From: Aquilaria yunnanensis
Lineage: Eukaryota; Streptophyta; Magnoliopsida; Malvales; Thymelaeaceae
Length of the DNA: 64,000 bases
Assembly: GCA_039654915.1 (NCBI GenBank)
Contig: CM077594.1
Location: forward strand, 87,744,893 to 87,808,892
Reading direction: 5' to 3'
Positions within the stretch are counted from its first letter, which is position 1. Every line of letters begins with the position of its first letter. Both the position numbers and the translations under genes were made by a program. Under the pieces are notes generated by a model. The model saw only the letters and a list, made by a program, of their open reading frames with translations. It ran no database searches and was not told where the DNA came from. This document shows positions 1 through 11,460 of the stretch, piece after piece.

Positions 1-2
1 GA

Positions 3-1654
3 GATAGCTCTGGTAATGAAAAGGTGAACGTAAGGTTCGGTCAGGAGGAGATTGCTGTGAGGGGGAGAAATGGAAGAAGCTACAAGGAAGCTCTCATCAA
101 TAGAAGAGTCGGAGTTAGCGAAGCAAACAAGGTAGGTCAGCAGGACGAATGGGAAAATACAAGGAGAGCGATGAGCGTGAATTGTTCCTACGCACAGCTA
201 AAAGGAGAGCAAGCTCGGGATACATCTTGGGCAAACATAGAGTTCCAAACAGATGAGGAGGAAAAAGCATGGCTAGACAATGCGTTGGTCGGATTTATCA
301 GATTCCCAGATTGTATTAATATATTGGCTGAGGAGGTGTTCAACGAGCACAGATTCAACTGCAACTTAAGAGTGATGAGAGGCAGTATGGTGCTGTTAAC
401 ATTCAAAACGGCCGGCGACAAGGTTTTCTTCCTTGAAATGATGCACGATTGGGTTGGTGACTGGTTTGATGCGGTGAGACCATGGAAGACGACGGATGTC
501 GATCCTAGAAGCATGAGGTGGATGTGACTGGAAGGGGTACCCCTTCATGCTTACACTAAACGCTTTTTCCAGTTAATGGGTAATTTATGGGGAAGTTATG
601 TAGCTGTGGATGAAGATACGCTTTGTAGAAACAGACTGGACGTTGCTCGTATTCTCACTCAAGCCTCAAGATCTGAACTACCAAATTCAATTAATATCAA
701 GATTGATGGGGAAATCTTTCAGATTTATGTGTCGGAGGAACCAGTTTGCAATATGCTTTCCGTTCCATACGCGAATGCCCAGGAGTACAATGCTGGCACT
801 ATTTTGAAAAAGACCCAGCAGAAGTTGATGAACAATTACTAGGAAGAGATGAACGAGGAGAAGGAGTCTCGGGCAGCTGGGAGAAGTGACAGGCTAGGGT
901 CAAGGTCTCGAGTTCCCGAGACAGACGAGTCTGGTCTCGAGGTAGGCGTACAGCAGAAGGTACAGAGGCAGCAAAGGTGACAGAGAGGTGCGAAGAGTCA
1001 AACGGCGAAGGTTACAGCAGGGCTAGTCGTGTCATGAAGAGAAGAGAAGATAGGCCCAAAATTGACGGGCCCAACGGTGGGGAAGCAACCATCTTGAATG
1101 GTCATAAACCCGACGGAGGTTACCAGGGTGGCTCTATTGGATCGGCCCAGCTTCTTAGCATATCAGTCAGGGAAGACAGGGAAGAAGAAAGGAATTATGG
1201 GCCGAATGGAATACCTGGGTCTCTTTTGGTCCAACAAGTGGACTCAAGAGAGGCCGCTGTCTTGAAGTCTATTGAGACGTTGAGAGTGGCATTTGATGAA
1301 GAAGAAGAAGATCAAATATTGATAAAGGACTTGAGAACGAAGAAGAAGAGCACCAACAAGAAAAAGAGAAGAGTCAAGAAGAATAAGGTAATAGTGAAAA
1401 ACAGAAAAAGGAAGGAGGATGCAGATTAAGGTAACGTAGAAAAAGCGAATGGGACTTCGAAACAGATGCGTGTTCCTAGGATGGCAGAGGGCGAGGAAGT
1501 GTCGGCGTTGGATGCGGCGGCGAGCAAGGAAGCGGAAGAAGTACTCAGAATAATTAAGGAGATGGGTCTCACTCTGGATGGCGGAATGGAGGAATTGAAG
1601 AGGAAGATTATTGATCTGGAGGTGAATGAACTACAGAAGGCAGGGGAAGTTTAG
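3..1654 (+). pseudogene. LINE ORF1 (gag-like nucleic-acid-binding protein), 5' truncated by window edge, broken
   Basis: The frame is already open at base 3, so the N-terminus is off window. The part at about 280-740 (residues like VGFIRFPDCINI, then GVPLHAYTKRFF and VDEDTLCR) matches the DUF4283 RRM-like domain of plant LINE ORF1 proteins, which bind element RNA for target-primed reverse transcription. The frame is broken by an in-frame TGA at 525-527, a TAG at 840-842, a frame change between about 843 and 976, and a TAA at 1427-1429. The C-terminal part (977-1654) is charged, with a lysine-rich stretch near 1330-1420 and an acidic, probably helical tail at 1480-1650. No zinc knuckle is seen. 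ORF2 follows 47 bases later. The family assignment comes from the DUF4283-like motifs and the position before ORF2. Confidence 0.8.
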
Positions 1655-1701
1655 AACGACAACAGAGACCGGTATATTGCGATCCGCGCCATACAAGGAA
1701 G

Positions 1702-4700
1702 ATGAAGATACTGTCACTAAATGTAAGAGGTCTAGGCAGCGACACCAAGAAACGAGCACTGAATGGGCTACTGAGAGCTGAACAACCGGACATGGTAATG
1801 TTGCAGGAAACAAAATTACCTTCTTTCGATATCAGGTGCTTACCCAAATTGTGGGGTATCAAGGAGATTGAAGCTGTATGGGTAAATTCGGATGGTACAT
1901 CAGGAGGTCTGATGATAATATGGCAGAAACACTTCTTCGTAGCTCAAGCAACGTTTTCTAATCCAAGAGGGATTTTTATCAGTGGGGAATTGGTACACCA
2001 GAAAACCAGGTGCGTGTTTGCTACAGCATATGCTCCAAATGATGTCAATTTAAGATGTTACTTTTGGCAAGACCTGTTGTTAATAAAGGCACAAATTGGG
2101 GGATGCTAGTTAGTTGGTGGAGATTGGAATGAAATCCTAGCAGCTGGAGAGCGCTTGCCGACAGCCCGTTTTGACAGAGGTATGAAGGATTTCAGTGATT
2201 TTGTGGATAATGCAAAGCTGGTTGATATCCCAATGCGGGGAGGCGGTTATACTTGGTCGAACAATCAAGAACAACTGGTCAAAAGCAGGCTGGATAGATT
2301 CTTAATAGATACTGATTTTCTGAGTAAGTTCACACAGATACAACAATGGAAGGTCAATGCGTCATTTTCTGATCACGATGCTGTGTGTTTGGGGTGGAGA
2401 AGGTTGGATGGGGGGCCAACTCCCTTTCGCTGTTTCAACTGGTGGCTGAAGGAGAAGGATTTCGGGCATTGGTTCAGCGAACTATGGAAGGCCATGGACC
2501 AAGGGAAGGAAAGAGAAAAACCTAAATTGCTGCAGAAACTCAGATTGGCTAAGAAACATTTGAAGATTAAGTTTATGGACGCCCGGAACACCATAGTCGC
2601 AAAATTGAAGAGGGTTGAGCATGAACTGGAAGCCCTGGAAAGCTCCAGAGAAGCGAAACCAGAAGACAATAAGGTGTATGTTCAATGGTATCAATGCCGA
2701 GAAAAATTGTGGGCACTGAGGAAAAAGGAGGAATCAGCAGCACGTCAAAAGGCCAGATGTAACTGGATAAGGATGGGAGATTGCAATTCAAGATACTTCC
2801 ATATGGTGATGAACAATAGAGTCCGGGTCAACAGCTTAACAGCTATTAAAATAAATGGGGAAGAAAGGGAAGACCCAAGCTTATCAATGCGGAAGTGGTC
2901 AAGTTCTTTGAGAAACACTTTGCAAAGGAAGAGGGCCCATTACTAAAGTTACCAGCAGGTTGCTTGAGAAGGATCAGCAGTGGAAAAGCAGAGTCTTTGG
3001 AGATCGAATTTTCAGAGGAGGAGGTCAAGGAAGCAATATGGAGCTGCGACGGGGATAAAGCACCAGGACCAGATGGTTTCAATCTCAGATTTGTCAAAGA
3101 AAACTGGCTGGTTTTAAAGGAAGACATCATGGCTTTTATGCTGGAATTTTATGAGAGTGGTAAGCTTCCAAGGGCAGTAAACTCCTCTTTTATTGCCCTA
3201 ATTCCCAAGAAGGATTGCCCAGAATCTCTAAGGGACTTTAGACCAATTACGCTGGTGAGTTGTATATACAAAATTCTGGCAAAGATACTATCAGCTAGAA
3301 TAAGGGGAGTGATGAAGGAGGTCATGGGCGAATCACAATTCGCCTTTACAAAGGGCAAACAAATATTAGATTGTGCCTTGATAGCAAATGAAGCCGTGCA
3401 TAGCTTGAAGACCACAAAGAGGAAAGGCCTAGTATTGAAAATTGATTTTGAGAAGGCATACGACTCGTTACACTGGAAGTACTTGGACAATGTTCTGCTG
3501 GAAATGGGTTTTGGGCAGCGCTGGAGGAAATGGATGATGGAGTGCATAAGTACGGTGGACCTGTCTGTTCTCGTTAATGGATCACCTTTAAATCAATTTC
3601 GAATGGAGAGAGGACTACGGCAGGGCAACCCAATCTCTCCGTTCCTCTTCAATTTAGCAAGTGAAGGGCTCAATGCGCTAATGAATAAAGCAACTACCTT
3701 GGGCCTGTTTCATGGAGCTGACGTTGGGATCACTTTAGAAATGAGGATATCCCACTTACAGTTTGCTGACGATACTTTATTATTCTGCGACGGAAACCTG
3801 GCAAGCCTGAAAAGGGTGCTCAGATGCTTCCAACTGTGCTCAGGGTTAAAGATTAATATGGCTAAGAGCACGCTGTATGGAGTGAATATGGAGGCGGAGG
3901 TCGTGAAGTTGTGGGGAACAGAAATTGGATGTTCGTTTGGAACCTTTCCTTTTATATATCTAGGACTACCAATCGGTGACAATCCTCACTCAATAAAAAT
4001 GTGGGAACCCGTGTTAGAGAGGGTGAGAGCTAGACTGAGTTTGTGGAAAACAAGATTTATTTCGAGAGCGGGGAGGGTTACACTGATAAATTCAGTTTTG
4101 AATAGCTTACCCATATATTATTTCTCCTTGTTTTCTGTTCCTACAGGGGTTATTAAAGAACTGGAAAAACTGCAGAGGAATTTTTTCTGGGGAAATGTTG
4201 ATGGAGCAAGGCGCCTAACCCCAGTGGGATGGCAAACCATAATGAAATCAAAACAGGAAGGAGGGCTCGGAATTGGTGACCTGAGAAGAAAGAATAAAGC
4301 GATGCTAACAAAGTGGATATGGAGATATGGCAATGAATCCACAGCGACATGGAGACAGATAATCACTGCAAAGTATGGAGGTGCAGAGGATGAATTGGGG
4401 CCTTTAACCAACAGAAGGAGGAAATTTTCAAATATATGGAAAGCCATAACAGAGGGCTGGGCGAAGGACAATAATGGAGGGGTCTCCGCATCGTCGGGTT
4501 TCATGGCTATTATTGGGGACGGGGGAAGGACATCTTTTCGGCACGATCATTGGATAGACGGAGTAATACTGAAGCTCAAGTTTCCAAGAATCTTTGCGCT
4601 AGCATCCAATAAAGACGGGAAGGTTAAAGAGTTTGGCTTCTGGAATAATGGCATATGGAAGTGGGAAGTGAAGCTGAGAAGACCAGTATTCGACTGGGAA

Positions 4701-5855
4701 AAAAACATTTGGTTCGACCTCTTGGAAACTCTGGAGAAGAAAGTCCTGCGTGCAGAAGAACAAGACAGACTAATCTGGATTCATGAAAGATCTGGGCAGT
4801 ATTCAGTGTCATCCTACGTGAACCAAGGTAGGAACTCGTCCTCTCAACATCGTGGGATTATAGCAGCTTCTTGGAAGTTTTGGTCCCCACCGAAAGTCGG
4901 AATTTTCGTTTGGCAATTAATCCATGGAAGGCTGCCAACGAGAAACATGCTTGTGGAAAGGAGGGTGTTGAGCAGTCAAGACGCCACATGCCCTCTGTGT
5001 TCAAGTGAATTGGAGACAACTTCCCATTTATTTCTGCTCTGTAATTATGCGTGGCAAGTGTGGTCATTCATAATGAAGGACTGGAAACTGCAGTGGCCAG
5101 TCCTGAGCACGATCTAGCAGTTTTTCAGCCAGTGGATGGAACATTCAGGTCTGGTAAAATCAGGGGAAGTGTGGATGTTGTTCTTCTACGCCACGGTTTG
5201 GTCGATTTGGCAAGTGAGAAACGACAAGATTTTTAGAGGGAAGGAAATGCAAGCCCTCATTACATATGACATGGTCAAAATGAGAGTTGGTCATTGGATT
5301 TCGGCGAAGTGGCAGCAGAGCAAAGCCACAGTCTTTGATGTTATACTTGATCTAGCAAATGTGAGAATCGAAAAGAGGCAGACAAGGGACAAAACCATGT
5401 CACACTGGGAAGCGCCAGCTCTCGATAGTCTGAAGTTTAACGTGGACGCAGCAGTAAACCCGAGGCAACAAAAAGCTGCCATTGGGGGCATCCTTAGGGA
5501 CAGCGAGGGCAGATCACTGTGCATCTTCTCCAGGCCTATGAAGTGGAACGAAGTAGCAGCATTAGAGCTGGAATCAATTCTTGCAGCGCTTAGGATTATG
5601 TATCAAAGAAGGGACATGGGGAAAGAGGGATTAGTAGTGGAAACAGACTCAAAACTGGCCTCATCCTGGATCAACGAATCTGAGAAGGGACCGTGGAGGG
5701 TAACAGACATCCTAAGACAGATCAAAGGACTAAAGAAACTCCTCCAAAACTGCCGCATTGTCTTTGTTCCAAGGGAGGCTAACGAGAAAGCAGACACACT
5801 AGCTAAAGTCGGGTTACAAAGAGCACTACCTTTTCTGCTCTGGCTTCAGGGCTAA
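1702..5855 (+). pseudogene. LINE ORF2: endonuclease, reverse transcriptase, zf-RVT, RNase H (broken)
   Basis: The chosen start (MKILSLNVRGLG) is the usual N-terminus of an APE-type LINE endonuclease. Endonuclease motifs follow: QETK near 1807, GGDWNEI near 2118 and the catalytic SDHD at 2368-2379. The reverse transcriptase has FRPITLVSCIYKILAKIL near 3239, DFEKAYD near 3444, GLRQGNPISPFLF near 3612 and the catalytic FADD at 3762-3773. A zf-RVT block with CPLC and HLFLLC sits near 4990-5045. The RNase H (about 5435-5830) shows FNVDAA, the ELESILAAL helix, VETDS and EANEKAD. Three lesions kill it: TAG at 2107-2109, a one-base frameshift near 2872-2882, and TAG at 5115-5117 between zf-RVT and RNase H. 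The intact product would be the nicking endonuclease plus polymerase for target-primed reverse transcription. Confidence 0.93.
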
Positions 5856-6092
5856 GTACTGGAGATGGAAATCTTCATAGCTGTGAATGGGCGGAAAAGC
5901 GGTCTAATACGAGTCTAGCAGTAACAAGCAGTGCCAGGTGGGAATTTTTGGGTTTTGGGTGTGAGCTAACCTGTTGAAGCTCCTCAGTTTTTGTTTGGCT
6001 AAACTAGCTGCTTCAAAGCTAGTCTTTCAGCCTTGTACTATATTCATTACCATTAATGAAATACCTTTTGCTGCCGTAAAAAAAAAAAAAAA
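5856..6092 (+). other. LINE 3' UTR and poly(A) tail
   Basis: About 220 bases of non-coding sequence follow the ORF2 stop and end in a run of A at 6078-6092. Directly after it comes sequence that, on the minus strand, continues LRR coding (residues LINFEEV). This gives the 3' insertion boundary to the base, apart from As shared with the target. Confidence 0.85.
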
Positions 6093-8543
6093 CAAACTTC
6101 TTCAAAGTTGATGAGATATTGAATACACGAGCTATTTTTTATCTTAAGATTCTTCAGCTGCAGAAACCCTTGGCCATCTAACTCGTTAAGCAAATCCCTA
6201 ACACCAAGATTATCCAGTTGCAAGTCTTCAGTGATCCTCAACAGTTGTTTAATATTGTAAGTTAAATCAGTACCAGTGTCCAGCTTGACCTTCAATTGTC
6301 TTACGTTGTCGTACTCGCCAAACCACTTCCACCCATCACCTATAAATATTTTGTATGCTGTTAGTTTTTCAAAATACAGGTCATGTGGTATCATTTCCAA
6401 ACTATGAAACTGTAAGATTTTAAGATGAGGCAAGTCTTTCAACTCATAAAGGCTAGCATTTTCCTCAACACACCATCGCGAAAAACTGTTACCCAAATAG
6501 AGCTCCTCTAATCTGGTCAAGCTTGAGATGATTTTTGCTGGAATCACCTTGAGATAGCAGCACCAACTCAAATTTAGCACCCTGAGTTGTCTCAGTTGCT
6601 TCATATCTTCCGGAAGTTTCTCAATATCAGAACCACGAAGGCTCAGGATATCTAATCGCTGAAGTTTACCGATACTTGATATGTCCTGCATACCAGAGCA
6701 CCGATCCAAACACAAGGTCTTAAGGTTCACTAGAGAAATTAATGACTCCGGAAGTGTAGATAATTTTTCCATATCTGTTAAATCAAGCACTCTTAGCTCG
6801 GCCATATGTCGAAAAAAATTATCCGGGACCCTTAGAGATGGATAATCATTCCAAAGCATGAGAAACTCTAGTTTAGAACATTCTAAAGTGTCGGGAAGCT
6901 CATGAATTCCATATGGAAATGATATATGTGTGCTATTGAAGAGCTTTTGCTTTGTTGACACTGACTTGAAATCAATTTCATCCTTGATCACCAACATGTT
7001 ATCTCCTTCTGCAATAGTGATGGCAACATCTCGCAAAAGGTCATGCATTTTCACATTTTCATCCGTATCACCTTTGAGGAGCAAACCAGAAGATTTGAGC
7101 TTCTGAGCCAATGCATTCACTGTGGTCCTTGCTTCATCTAAAGTGTGAGCATCACTGAATAGTCCCAATCCTGCACCATACTGTAGCAAGTCAATGATAA
7201 AAATGTTAGCACCCTGAGTATGCATGCCACAGAGTAGGAACAATTGCTGTGCCTCTTTGTCCTTTAACATTTCATAGCTTAGCTTCAATGCGGTGTAGAC
7301 ACTTTCATCCATATTGTTTATTTTTCTGGGCCCCGACCTTTCTAGTTTTTGGCTCAAGTCCCTCCAAGCATATACACTAGTATTTTCGGTGTTCAGCAAT
7401 GCCTTCGCCACAGCCTCAATAACGAGTGGTAACCCAACACACTTATTGATAATCGCATCCGTAAGCGGCTCATAATTGGGTTGAGTTGCAATATTCCCTG
7501 CTTTTTTTGTAAACAGAACCTTTGACTCTTCAAAAGTCAAAACAGCAGCTTCAAAGTTCATGTTAGACTTCATTACACGAAGCACACCTTGGCTTCTGGA
7601 TGTCATTAGCAGCTTGCAATTACTGATAGTGTTGGAAAGGAGCATCTTGCGGCCTCTAACAGTCTGGTCTCCTTGGAATGAGATTCCGATTTCTTCTAAT
7701 TTTAGCTCATCCCAGATGTCGTCTAAAATGATGAGAATCCTTTGACCATTGTTCAGCCGATCACTAATCTCAGCTGCTCTTCCTGACTCATTCTCGCTTC
7801 CTAACTTAAGGCCTAAGCTATCTGCTATGTCTCCTTGGATTTTTCTTATTTCTGGTTTGGTGGTAACAGTAGAGATGGCAACCTCATCAAACAAGAAATG
7901 TTCCCTTGCTTGGTGTCCGATTTCGCGCACAAGCATGGTCTTGCCAACACCAGGCATGCCGTGGACCCCAATCCTACTGACACTTGGATCTTTTAACGCC
8001 GCCATGATGCCTTCAAAAATACTTTGCCTTGACTCAAAGGCTTCAAAATTCTTGGACCAGCTCAGGCCTTATTCCTCGCCAAGCTCGGGGGTCACCCACT
8101 CGCTCAAACTTGTTGGCATCAGTGTATTCCTTCAAGAGTTTCTCCACGTCTTTGCCCTCCTTCTCAGCTTTCTTGCTCAACTGGCGTCGGGACCACAAAT
8201 TGGGACAGAGTCCTAAAAAACGCTGGCCGTTCACTTTCTCGACAGCCTCATTGAATTCCTCAGTCTTTTCAGGATTGAGCTTCGCATTTGAGGCTTCCAA
8301 CCACTTGTTCACCTCTTCATACACTATCACCCTATCCCTCATAACTTGTTCAACGTCATTCTCAACTCTTAGTTTTGCCGCCTTCAGCTTGCCCATCTGC
8401 TCTTCCAGCTTTTTCACTTTCTTCTTGTGCTTGAAGAAGTAACCATATTCACGTTTAATGAAATCTACAAGCTTCTCCCTTACAGAGGCAGGGACAAGCG
8501 TGCTAAACAAACCAGCAATTGCAGCCCAAGGAACAGGAACCAT
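6093..8543 (-). pseudogene. CC-NB-LRR disease resistance gene, frameshifted and cut by the LINE
   Basis: An intracellular immune receptor of the CC-NB-ARC-LRR class, closest in style to the RPS2/RPS5/At4g27190 clade. The start is MVPVPW at 8541-8543. The CC part (8043-8543) has a charged helical segment (KKVKKLEEQMGKLKAAK). The NB-ARC part, from about 8055 down, shows the P-loop GMPGVGKTML, kinase-2 ILIILDDIWDE, RNBS-B LLMTSRS, GLPL (KCVGLPLVIEA), RNBS-D LFLLCGMH and the MHD motif VKMHDLLRDVA. LRRs follow (RVLDLTDM, RLDILSLRG, RVLNLSWC, LEELYLG). Two lesions: a one-base frame change between about 8046 and 8076, where the CC frame ends at a stop (8043) and the NB-ARC frame has a stop just upstream, and loss of the distal LRRs at 6093, where the LINE poly(A) begins. 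The 3' part should lie left of the window. No intron signals explain the frame change. It is probably non-functional, but a sequencing error at the frameshift cannot be excluded. Confidence 0.9.
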
Positions 8544-8870
8544 TTTCTCTCTCTCTCCCTTCAACAGCCCTTTTTCTTTTAGGTGGTTTGGAATTTGGAA
8601 GAAGGAAGGAAAGAGAAGCAAGGCCGCGCAAACCTGGAAAACCAAAGGAAAGATTGAGACCTAATTGTCGTGGAAGGCGTTGGGTAAACCGTAAAAGCAT
8701 CAAGGGTGAACTAGGGAAGCAGCAGAACAAGTCTGTTTAAAAAGATGTCACATCATTCACTGCTTGGCGCCCTTTGGGTCAAAGAAATCATCACTCATGA
8801 AAAATGGGAAAAGCGCATTAAAGAAATCATGACTTACGGATGAATGTTTTTGAAAAAAAATAAAATAAAA
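8503..8870 (-). repeat. 5' flank/start region of the resistance gene, repeat copy 1
   Basis: The first codons of the resistance gene and about 320 bases of upstream flank (pyrimidine-rich stretch, then a GGTGGTTTGGAATTTGGAAG-type segment and a GAAATCATGACTTA-type segment). Essentially the same string recurs at about 9404-9790 and, starting later, at 11050-11460. This copy is the one attached to a recognisable NB-LRR. It probably holds the 5' UTR and proximal promoter; no clear TATA box was identified. Confidence 0.75.
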
Positions 8871-9403
8871 AAAAGAATGATAATTACAAAACTAATACTC
8901 CATTTGTGATGAAACATTTTTTTTTTTCTGTCCGAAAATAAATAAAATGTTTCTATTTTAGTAATTATTTATACTTAATTTTTTATTTTATGGTATATGA
9001 TCTAACTTACACTTACCCTCTATTTTGGAAAACATTCACTTTGCCTCAAAAAAGTCACATCACTCAAATTTACTATTATGCAAGTGGGCAAAATGATATG
9101 ATTGTCCAATAAAATTTATAAATTATGTAAATTAATCAAAATATTCATTTCATACCACTTTCAATCCATTTTTAATAAATTTTAGAAATAATTTATATCT
9201 TTATAAATTTACTAATAATTTCTAGATCTATAATATATTTTTATATTTATAAAAAAATAGTTAATGATTATAATTAATATTAATATTTACTTGTTTAATA
9301 TTTTATTAATTTTTTAATTAATTCAAATAGATAAATATCATCTTTTTTTATAAATATATTTTTATCTAATATCACTTTATTTTGAAAACTAATTATCAGC
9401 CCA
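8871..9403. other. AT-rich spacer between repeat copies 1 and 2
   Basis: Very AT-rich, with no coding potential. Short inverted AT tracts occur near the edges and may be a degenerate MITE, but no ends or target-site duplication could be fixed. Confidence 0.4.
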
Positions 9404-9790
9404 AGCGTGCTAAACAAACCATTGCAGCCCAAGGAACAGGAACCATTTTCTCTCTCACTCTCCCTTCAACAGCCCTTTTTCTTTTAGGTGGTTTGGAATT
9501 TGGAAGAAGGAAGGAAAGAGAAGTAAGGCCGCGCAAATTTGGAAAACCAAAGGAAGATTGAGATCTAATTGTCGTGGAAGTTGCTGGGTAGAAGCATCAA
9601 GGGTGAACGTAGAGAAGCAGCAGAACAAGCGCTTCTGTGCTGCTAATGTTAAAAAAGATGATGTTACATCATTCACTGCTCTGTCCCCTTTGGGTCAGAG
9701 GAATCATGACTCATGAAAAATGGGAAGAGCACGTTAAAGAAACCATGACTTGTGTAAGATTTTATTTTTTTGAACTTCAAAATAAAATAA
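9404..9790 (-). pseudogene. Resistance-gene 5' fragment, repeat copy 2 (start codon plus about 15 codons)
   Basis: A near copy of the region around the start of the resistance gene. The minus-strand ATG at 9441-9443 begins the same MVPVPWAA residues and a few more codons follow, with a small deletion. Homology then stops at about 9404 and the rest of the gene is absent. The upstream flank matches copy 1 closely, including the GAATCATGACTCATGAAAAATGGGA-type segment. This is the stump of a tandem duplicate. Confidence 0.75.
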
Positions 9791-9887
9791 AAATAATAAT
9801 AATAATTATAAAATTAGTACTACTTTTATCCTGTGTTTTGCACCATTTAACTTTTTTATATAGTTTGACTTAAATTTATTTATAGTA

Positions 9888-10330
9888 GAGTAATTGATTG
9901 TAGTCTTACGAAACTGGATGAGCAATCTAGATTCTAGAGAAAGTCCAGTACAAACAAGTTCTATTCCTAATAATTATTAGGGGTGGATTTACCAGAAATT
10001 GTTAGTAAGTGTTTAGTATTAATTATTTTTATATATAATGATTACTATTACTCAACTTATATATGAATTGAAATCCTATAATTCAAGAAGCAAAAAATTC
10101 ATTTTTAAAAAAGGTTAATATGTTTTATTTTGTATCTTTTCAGATTGATAGGAAAAAAATCATAAAATTTTATTTTTAATGAAAAGGAGAATAAATTTAT
10201 TTTTTTTATAAATAAAATATTACCTCCAAATAATTAGTTTTATAGAAAAAATGAGCTAAGTAAAAAATACGAGTAATAACCGCTTTTTGATTTAGCATTC
10301 AATAGAAAAATTCACATTCAATAAATTTAG
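9888..10330. repeat. AT-rich flank duplicated at 11455-11850
   Basis: The order and sequence of this stretch (a CTAGAGAAAGTCCAGTACAAACAAG-like segment, CCTAATAATTATTAGG, a TTATATATGAATTGAAATCC-like segment, then TAGTTTTATAGAAAAAATGAG) recurs at 11455-11850 with substitutions and indels. With the two 5' stumps it defines a tandem duplication of about 1.6 kb. Confidence 0.7.
10215..10300. repeat. Short direct repeat, further copies at 10630-10715 and 11775-11850
   Basis: The block beginning CCAAATAATTAGTTTTATAG and running to GAGTAATAACCGCTTTTTG occurs almost unchanged at 10630-10715, and again with a longer A run at about 11775-11850. It marks a junction used repeatedly in the local rearrangements. 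Confidence 0.7.
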
Positions 10331-10620
10331 CATTAAAATAATTTTTAATAATAAGTAATTAAAAATTTCTCAGTCATAAACTTAGGTGAACCAGTTAAAA
10401 TTTTGCTTTATTTAAATTTTGAGTTGGCTCTCTTTTATGTTATAATCTTACCATTAAAATGATTAGTTATGATTAAAACATAACTCTGTAAAACAAAATA
10501 ATGTATATACTTTGAAATGATTCATCGTTTTTTATTATTAAAAATGTTGATTTTTTATTAACTCAAACTCTAGTTTTTAATATAGATGAAAAATTTGTTT
10601 AGAAAAATTCACATTCAATT
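10315..10620. repeat. Repeat block copy 1, second copy at 12585-12905
   Basis: About 300 bases from an AATTTAGCATTAAAATAA-like start through a GGTGAACCAGTTAAAATTTT-like segment, TTGGCTCTCTTTT and TTAGTTATGATTAAAACA. They reappear in the same order at 12585-12905 with scattered substitutions. Non-coding. Confidence 0.7.
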
Positions 10621-11049
10621 TCAGTAATTATGGACCAAATAATTAGTTTTATAGAAAAAATGAGCTAAGTAAAAAATACGAGTAATAACCACTTTTTGAT
10701 TTAGTAGCCACAAAATGCAGATTTAAATACCAGTTTAGTATGGCAGTGCTTCTCCTGTAACCCTTCTATATATGCTTGTTGATATAAATTTCACTTATTA
10801 TTATTTTTTTGATAATGTAAATTCACTTATTATTTATCTATAGGTGGAAAAAATATAAATATTTATCTTTTTATTATAATCAATTTACTAATATTTTTTG
10901 TAGTATTAATTAAAAGTGGAGGGCAAATTCTGGGTCCACATTAAAGATGGTGCTTTTATGGAGGTTGGTCATTAGCCCACAGTATACCCAATGATGTCCA
11001 AAGACGAGTTCGTTTCGAATTAATCAATTTAATGAGGCACGTGGGCAGG

Positions 11050-11460
11050 CCGGGTGTAAGGAACGATTTTCTCTCTCGCTATCCCTTCAACAGCCCTTTT
11101 TCTTTTAGGTGGTTTGGAATCTGGAAGAAGGAAGAAAAGAGAAGTAAGGCCGCGCAAACTTGGGAAACCAAAGGGATATTGAGACCTGATTGTCGTGGAA
11201 GTTGTTGGGTAGAAGCAGCAAGGGTGAACTAAAGAAGAAGCAGAAGACTTCGCTATGCTGCTAATATTCAAAAAGATAATGTTACATCATTCATGCTCAT
11301 AGTAAGACAGGTGTTCCTTTTGGGTCAAAGAAATCATGACTTCTGAAAAATGGGACAAGATCGTTAAAGAAATCATGACTTATGTAAGAACTTTGTTTTT
11401 TTTTTTTGGAACTTCAAAATAAAAATGAAAAAAGAATAATAATTACAAAACTGGTAGTTG
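11050..11460 (-). repeat. Resistance-gene 5' flank, repeat copy 3 (start codon lost)
   Basis: A third copy of the upstream flank. It joins unrelated sequence just inside the position of the start codon, so no coding remains. It retains the pyrimidine stretch, the GGTGGTTTGGAAT-type segment and the GAAATCATGACTTATG-type segment, then continues into the flank shared with copy 2. Confidence 0.7.

Larger units (their letters stand above)
1..6092 (+). mobile_element. L1-type LINE (non-LTR retrotransposon), 5' end off window, decayed
   Basis: A single plus-strand non-LTR retrotransposon. It has an ORF1 with a DUF4283/RRM-like gag region, an ORF2 with APE endonuclease, reverse transcriptase, zf-RVT and RNase H, a short 3' UTR and a terminal A tract at 6078-6092. 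This order is that of plant L1-clade LINEs. Both reading frames are broken by stops and frameshifts, so the copy is dead. The 5' end, and with it the left target-site duplication, lies before base 1. The A tract abuts the LRR coding sequence of a minus-strand resistance gene, so the element lies inside that gene. Confidence 0.95.

Noticed and set aside
3149..4504. Minus-strand open frames within LINE ORF2
   Set aside because: Antisense shadows of the conserved RT coding sequence, with no known domains.
7560..8442. Plus-strand open frames opposite the resistance gene
   Set aside because: Shadows of the CC and NB-ARC coding strand.
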